Source of the DNA: Theropithecus gelada
Lineage: Eukaryota > Chordata > Mammalia > Primates > Cercopithecidae
NCBI RefSeq assembly: GCF_003255815.1
Contig: NC_037689.1
Span: 54,549,256 to 54,613,255, forward strand
Reading direction: 5' to 3'
Length of the DNA stretch: 64,000 nt
The first letter of the stretch is position 1; every line of letters starts with the position of its first letter. This document shows positions 58,252 to 64,000 of the stretch, one piece after another. A program made the position numbers and the translations under genes. Under the pieces are notes generated by a model. That model saw only the letters and a list, made by a program, of their open reading frames with translations. It searched no databases and was not told the origin of the DNA.

Positions 58252-61165
58252 AAATGGTTAAATTCCTAGAAACATAAAACCTACCAAATCTGAACTGTGT
58301 AAAAATAGAAAGTCTGAATAGATCAATAAAAGTAAGGAGAATGAATCAGTAATTTTTCATCTCCCAACAAAGAAAACTCAAGACCAGGTGACTTCATAGT
58401 GATTTTATCAGACATTTAAAAAAAGAATGTCAATGTTTCTCAAACTCTTCAAAAAAAAAAAAAAACAAAAAAATAACAAAAAAAAAAACCACTGAAGTGG
58501 AAGGAGCACTTCCAAATTCACTTTATAAGGTCAGCATTACCAAAACCAGAAAAAGACATCCCAAGAAAACTGCAGGTCAATATCCTTGATGGATATAGAG
58601 GCAAAACTCGCAAAAAAATTCCAGCAAACTTTAACAACACATTAAAAGGATCATACACCATGACCAAGTGAGATTTATCCTTGGGATACAAGGATGGTTC
58701 AACATGAAAATCAATTAGTTTGATAAACCACGTTAACAGAATAAATAAGAAGTCACATGTTCATTCCATTAGATGCTAAAAACTTGTTCGGCAAAATTCA
58801 ACACAATTTCGTTATTTAAAAAAAAAAAACATTAAACTCTCAACAAACTAGGAATAGAAGGAAATTGCTTCATTACAAAAGTCATATATAAAAAGATCGC
58901 AGCTCATATCATAACAACTGCGAACTGAAAGGATTTTCTATGAAATCAGGAACAGGATAAACAAGGTAAGTATGCCCATTCTTGCCACTTCTACTGATGG
59001 CAATACTGGAAGTCCTTGCTAGAATAATTAGGCAAAAAAATAAATAAATAAATAAAAGGTATATAAATCAGAAATGAAGAATATTATTCCTATTTGCAGA
59101 TGACATAATCTTATGAATAGAAAACCCTACAATCTATTAAAAACACTAGAACCAATTAGAAAATCAGAAAAGTTGTAGAATACAAAATCATACAAAAATT
59201 AGTTGAGTTTCTTTGAACTAATAATGAAAAGGAAATTAGCAGACAAATTCCATGTACAATAGCACCAAAAAAAAAAAAAAAAAAAAAAAACAGTGATAAA
59301 CTAAAGAGGTCAAAGAGAATGCACTGGAAACTATGAAACATTGATGAAAGAAATTAAAGATGACAAAATCAAATGGAAAGATATCCTACATTCACGGATA
59401 GAAGGACTTAAAACTGTCATTATATTCAAAGCAATTTACAGAATGTAATCTTTATCAAAATTCCAATGGCATTTTTCACACAGAGAAAAACTCTGAAATG
59501 CATATGGAATCACAAAGAATCCCAAATGGCTAAATCAACCTTGAGAAAGAAGTACAAAATTGGAGGTATCACACTTCCTGATTTCAAAATATATTACAAA
59601 ACTACAGTAATTAAAAATAAATTGTATTGTCATGAAGACAGACATACAGACCAATGGAACAGAGGGCCCAGAAATAAATCTACACATATAGGGTTAACTG
59701 ATATTCCACAATAGAGCCAAGCATACATAAGGAGGAAAGGATAATCTCTTCTATAAATGGTGTTGGACAAAACTGGATATCCACACGCAAAAGAATGAAA
59801 TTGGATGCTTATCTTATGCCATATGCAAATATCAACTCCGAATGGATAAAATATGTAAATGTAAAACCTCAATCCATAAAACTCCTAGAAGAAAACATTG
59901 GAAAAACCTTGTGACATTCATCCTGGCAATTATTTCATGGATATGACACTAAAAGCACAAGCAACAGAAACAAAAAATACTATTGAGACTACATAAAACT
60001 AAAATTCTGTTCAGAAAAGAAAACAACACTGTGAAAAGGCAATCTATGGAATGGGAAAAATACAAACCATATGTATACATTATGAGAATTATTTCTAATT
60101 CAGAGCTATTAGGAGAGTTAAATAAAATGAATTACATAAAGAATACTTCATGGTATTGCTACATTCTAAGTTATCAAAATAACAGCAACTAATATCATGA
60201 CTACTATTTTAAATACATCAGGACTTAGATAAGATTTTGTGGTCAGACCTGAAGACCTTATATTAACAGCTGGTTATTTTCTAAAATATATAAAGAACTC
60301 CTACAACTCATTGGCAAAAAACCCTAAAAACCCAATTAAAAATGGGCTAAAAGCTTGAATAGACATTTCTCCAAAGATGACACCCAAATGGCCAACAGGT
60401 GTATGAAAATATGTTCAACATTATGAATTATCAGGGAAATGTGAAATGTAAAGCAGAATGAGCTATCACATTTACACCTGTTAGACGCCTACTATTAAAA
60501 AATGCATTAGTAAGGATGTGGAAAAATTGCAACTACTGTACATTGTTAGTGAAGTAAAAAATGGCATGGCTATTATGGAAAATAATATGGTGGTTCCTCA
60601 AAAAATTAAAAACAGAACTACCACTTGATCTAGCAATCTCACTTCTGGATATTTATCCAAAAGAATTGAAATCAGGATCTTGAAGGGATACCTGCAATCC
60701 CATATTCATTGCAACACTATTCACAATAGCCAAGACGTGTAAACATCCTCAGTGTCCACTGATGGATGAGTAAAGAAAATGTGTTACACACATACAAGAG
60801 ATTAATATTCAAAAAGAATGAGATCTTGCCACGTTAACAACATGGATGAACCCTAAGGACATTATGGGAAGTGAAATAAGACAGTGACAGAAGGAAAAAT
60901 ACTGCATGATTCTATGTATAAGAGGTACGTAAAATAAGCTGATCAAATCAGAGAGTGAAGTAATAGTTGCTAGAGGCTTTGGAGAGGAGGAAATGGGAAG
61001 CTGTTAATTAACAAAGGTTCAGTTATCAAAGATGAGAAAATTCTCAAGATCTATTGTACAACTTATGCCTATACCTATAGTGAATAATGCTGTATTTTAC
61101 ACTTAAAAATCAGTTAAGAGGGCAAATCCCATGTTAAGTGTTCTTGCCACAATAAAGTAAGATTT
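58252..61165 (+). mobile_element. Old L1M LINE, about 2.9 kb (ORF2 second half and 3'UTR)
   Basis: Plus strand, antisense to DMD. Begins in the reverse transcriptase region (AATTCCTAGAAACATAAAACC, ACATTAAAAGGATCATACACC, ATGACCAAGTGAG) and continues through the ORF2 C-terminus (60260-60880) to the 3' end (GTTCTTGCCACAATAAAGTAAG). All frames carry many stops; the longest open stretches are 69-82 codons (59466-59714, 59983-60192). Homopolymer A runs at 58450-58464 and 59267-59290 have expanded. Ancient (L1MB/L1MC-like) and inactive. Confidence 0.8.
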
Positions 61166-61857
61166 CAAAAGAAGTTAAAGGATAAGAGTGTATCTGTTGA
61201 AAATAACATCACATATATTCACTTTAAGGTTCTTTCCAGTTTTAAAATTCTACTCAGAAGTCTTCAGTGTACCAATTTATAGAGTTGACTAAAACCTAAC
61301 AATTCTGTTTCTGGGTCACTTGTTCAGTCACATCAGAATGTATAAAGGCTTCCTTGAAGCAAATCAATGATAATTTTAATCTAAGGAGTGGTCCCCACTA
61401 GCTGGCTTTGCATCCTCTGTTTGCCAATTCCTTTCTACAATCTGTGTACAGTCTGAGGGACAAGTTGTGTCAGGAGGGGCAATGGCAGAGATAGAGTGAA
61501 AAATCTCCTCTCCTTCATCCCCTCCCAACACAGGATTGCTGGATGTGGAATCACCTAGAAGTGCTTTTTCTGCTTTATAAAAGGCATTACTATGTTTCAC
61601 TCTGCATGGTTCCAAGATTGTTCCTCAGCAACCTCATAACTAAAAAGGATATCCTTTTCCTTGGAATCTTTTACTCGGTATATTAACTTGCCAAACTCTA
61701 TACAGGTTGTGAGTTTGTTTATAAATCAGAATCCAGGCTATCTCTTCTCATAGAAGTGCTAATAAAAATATAAAAATTTTCTCAGATCAGACCACAAAAT
61801 CTTATCTATCCCCTGAAGTATCTAAAGTAGTAATCATATCGGTAACTGTTTTGTTTT
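61166..61857. other. Intron 9 sequence with a minus-strand open frame
   Basis: 61376-61615 is somewhat GC-richer and holds a 79-codon open frame on the minus strand, with ordinary codon composition but no recognised motif. The rest is unassigned. Confidence 0.4.
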
Positions 61858-62050
61858 GTTTTTGTTTTTTTTGAGCACTTACAATGTGCTTATGCCATGA
61901 AATGTTCTTTATGTAATTCATCTCATTTAACTCTCCTAAATAGCTCTATGAGTTAGAAATAGTTTCAATAATATACATGAGGAAACTGAGGCTCAGAGTT
62001 CAAGAAATTCTCTCAAGGTCACATAACAAGTAAGTAATAATGAAGGCTCT
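61858..62050 (-). repeat. MIR element
   Basis: In reverse: GAGCACTTACAATGTGCTTATGCC, CTCATTTAACTCTCC, CATGAGGAAACTGAGGCTCAGAG, CAAGGTCACATAACAAGTAAG. Well preserved. Confidence 0.8.
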
Positions 62051-62089
62051 TAAAAGTAGAAGTTGGGGGGCAGAAGAGTATAGGTCAGA

Positions 62090-62372
62090 GTGATGTCATG
62101 TGAGAAATACTCAATTTGCCCTTGTCTGCTTTGAAGTTGAAAGGCAGCCATGAGCCAATGAATGTGGTCAGCCTCTAGAAGCTAGAAAAGCCATAGAAAT
62201 AGATGCTCCTCTACAGCCTCCAGAAGGAAGGCAGCCCTGCTGATATGTTAATGTTAGCTCAATGAGATCTGTTTTAAACATCTGAACTACAGAACTGTAA
62301 AATAATGAATATGCATTGTTCAGGGCCACTAGGTTTGCAGTCGTTGCATCAAAAATTGAAAACTAATACATA
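62090..62372 (+). mobile_element. MLT1-type LTR fragment
   Basis: GGCAGCCATGAGCCAATGAATG, AGCCTCCAGAAGGAAGGCAGCCCTGC, ACAGAACTGTAAAATAATGAAT and GAAAACTAATAC are typical of the 3' half of MLT1 LTRs. Confidence 0.65.
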
Positions 62373-62457
62373 GACACATGAGTAGTTATCAGGATGGGAT
62401 AATTTAAAAGAAGTATGTTTATGTTTCTGTGGCCATCAACTATTTACGGTAGTGTTT

Positions 62458-62740
62458 TGAGACAGAGTCTTGCCCTGTCGTCCAGACTGGAGTGCAGCGG
62501 CCAATCTCAGCTCACTGCAACCTCTGCCTCCTGACTGCAACTGATTCTCATGCCTCAGTTTCACAAGTAACTGGGATTACAGGTGTGTGCCACCACACCC
62601 AGTTACTTTTTGTGTTTTCAGTAGAGACAGGGTTTCGCCATGTTGGCCAGGCTGGTCTCAAACTCCTAGCCTCAAGTGATCTGCCTGCCTCCGCCTCCCA
62701 AAGTGCCAGGATTACAGGCATGACCCACTGCACTCAGCTC
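62458..62740 (-). mobile_element. Alu (AluS/J-like, diverged)
   Basis: Reverse-strand Alu with both arms. It lacks a long T tract and is diverged. The 128-codon plus-strand frame across it is an Alu artefact. Confidence 0.88.
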
Positions 62741-63299
62741 TCAGTATATTTTTTTAAGTGTTACAATGCAGGTAGCCTTACACTTTTACTGTCATTTGAA
62801 CCTACTGTAATCAGCAACACCTCCCAACACACACACATGCACGCACCACTGAAATTGTTCTTATTAAAGTGGACATAAACTAGAGTGAGCACGTAACTTA
62901 TTGGTCTAAATGGCCAAGTTTTAAGAGTGAATAGTAATTCCATTGTAGTAACTGCTATATATTAGGATTTCCCAGACATCTTACACTACTGACGTTTTGC
63001 TGAATTCACTGAATAATTTTCAATCATCAAGTTATTTGAACTAACCAGCAATATTTAATGTAGTTAGACATCTTCCTTTCCCTGAAAACACTTTCTTCTG
63101 GATTCCAGAATACCACATCCATCATTTCCTTTCTTTTCAGCTTTTTCTCTCCCCTTTCCAGCCACCCTTTTCAGCCCCTTTGCTGATGCCTCATCATATA
63201 TACATCTAGAGACCTCTTATCTGTCTATACATTTTCCCTTGGTAATCTTATCCTGGCCAATGGATTTAAATACTATCAACGTGTTGACTTCTAAATTAT
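62741..63299. other. Intron 9 sequence without recognised elements
   Basis: AT-rich intron; nothing recognised. Confidence 0.5.
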
Positions 63300-63545
63300 T
63301 ATCCTCAACTCTGATCTTAGATCCCCTTTCTTTACATGCATTCATAGCCTTATAGGCACTTCAAGATTAATATGTTTAAAACTGAAATCCTAATGTTCAC
63401 TCCCAAACCTGTTCCTTCTACAGTCTCACCCATCTTGGTTTGTGGCAACTCTATATTTTGCCAGTTGCTTAAAAAAGAAACCTCACAATAATCCTCGGTT
63501 TCTCTAATTATTTCCTAAGTCACATCTACTCCATCAGGAGGGAAA
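63300..63545 (+). mobile_element. L2 fragment
   Basis: CTTCAAGATTAATATGTTTAAAACTGAAATCC, then GTGGCAACTCTATATTTTGCCAGTTGC, follows L2 order. Confidence 0.6.
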
Positions 63546-63672
63546 TGACTTTGATGAAATATTGGCCTCCAATTCTGCTACCAGATATGCTGTGCTAGAG
63601 ATCATGAAACAGAAAAGCTCACATGTAAAATTAAAATGCTCATATCATACCATTTGTTTATTTTTATTATTT

Positions 63673-63961
63673 ATTTTTTTGAGACAGAGTTTCACTCTTG
63701 TTGCCCAGGATGTAATGCAATGGCACGATATCAACTCACTGCAAACTTCGCCTTCCGGGTTCAAGTGATTCTCCTGCCTCAGCCTCCCAAATAGCTGGGA
63801 TTACAGGCGTGCACCACCACACCCAGCTAATTTTGTATTTTTAGTAGAGATGGGGTTTTACCATGTTGGTTCAGTTGGTCTCGAACTCTGACCACAGGTG
63901 ATCCACCCACCTTGACTTCCCAAAGTGCTGGGAGTACAGGCGTCAGCTACCACACACGGCC
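63673..63961 (-). mobile_element. Alu (AluS-like)
   Basis: Reverse-strand Alu with both arms, ending ACACACGGCC; TACCATTT direct repeats are possible on either side (about 63648 and 63963). Moderately diverged. Confidence 0.9.
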
Positions 63962-64000
63962 CTACCATTTATTAGATGAGTTAAAAACATATGGCAAGAG

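Larger units (their letters stand above)
1..64000 (-). other. DMD: DMD pre-mRNA region: 3' part of intron 9 to 5' part of intron 11
   Basis: The whole window appears to lie within the dystrophin transcription unit, transcribed on the minus strand. What is seen: two exons with perfect splice borders whose translation matches consecutive dystrophin segments, separated by 652 bp. What is known: human DMD exons 10 and 11 are 189 and 182 bp with an intron of about 650 bp, intron 9 is about 53 kb and intron 11 about 30 kb. The lengths here agree: 46.9 kb of intron 9 and 16.0 kb of intron 11 are inside the window, and exons 9 and 12 lie outside. Everything not in the exons is therefore intronic DNA and mobile-element debris. 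Confidence 0.95.

Noticed and set aside
62492..62878. 128-codon plus-strand open frame
   Set aside because: It lies across a reverse-strand Alu; the residues are the familiar translation of Alu antisense sequence.
1..64000. CRISPR array, operon, phage or toxin-antitoxin system
   Set aside because: None seen; the window is vertebrate intronic DNA.
17060..64000. Exon 9 or an alternative DMD promoter or first exon
   Set aside because: No segment matching exon 9 was found; the human intron 9 length puts it outside the window. No CpG island or promoter-like sequence was seen.

Overview
This window is intronic DNA from the dystrophin gene (DMD, Xp21 in human) of a primate, read from the strand opposite to transcription. 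Two exons can be identified with high confidence on the minus strand. Exon 11 is at 16037-16218 (182 bp) and exon 10 is at 16871-17059 (189 bp). Both encode the first spectrin-like repeat of the rod domain, both have canonical AG/GT borders, and they are separated by a 652 bp intron 10. DMD is transcribed right to left here: 17060-64000 is intron 9, 16219-16870 is intron 10 and 1-16036 is intron 11. Exons 9 and 12 were not seen, as expected from the long human introns on either side.

The host looks like an Old World monkey. The exons match human dystrophin except for two residues that, from memory, differ from human (Glu instead of Asp near residue 377, Gln instead of Lys near residue 405). 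The youngest Alu (25987-26293) carries a right-arm variant that I associate with the cercopithecid AluYR lineage, with perfect target-site duplications. The window has long introns, SINE/LINE/MaLR repeats, an overall AT-rich base composition and no bacterial-style operons.

Layout from left to right. 1-6890: an old L1 in DMD-sense orientation, interrupted at 2867-5435 by a MaLR-type LTR element with two LTRs, which itself carries a small L1 3' tail. 6890-10850: sparse old repeats, including a second MaLR fragment. 10850-12050: an unusual block with a 65 bp inverted repeat, an Alu monomer and about 900 bp of almost pure A/T. 12590-13490: a 78 bp tandem duplication, an L2 fragment and a MADE1 hairpin element. 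16037-17059: the two exons. 17060-64000: intron 9 with twelve-odd Alus and Alu fragments, MIR and L2 fossils, an L1PA-like 3' piece with a 286-codon ORF2 remnant (47024-48165), a probable mRNA 3'-end retrocopy (about 48549-48817) and an old L1M (58252-61165).

No complete independent gene, RNA gene cluster, CRISPR array or novel multi-gene system is visible. The most interesting signals are structural: the inverted repeat at the AT tract, the hairpin-bearing tandem duplication, the MADE1 hairpin, the retrocopy, and inverted Alu pairs inside DMD pre-mRNA. Repeat family names are from memory of consensus sequences and were not checked with a repeat-masking program.
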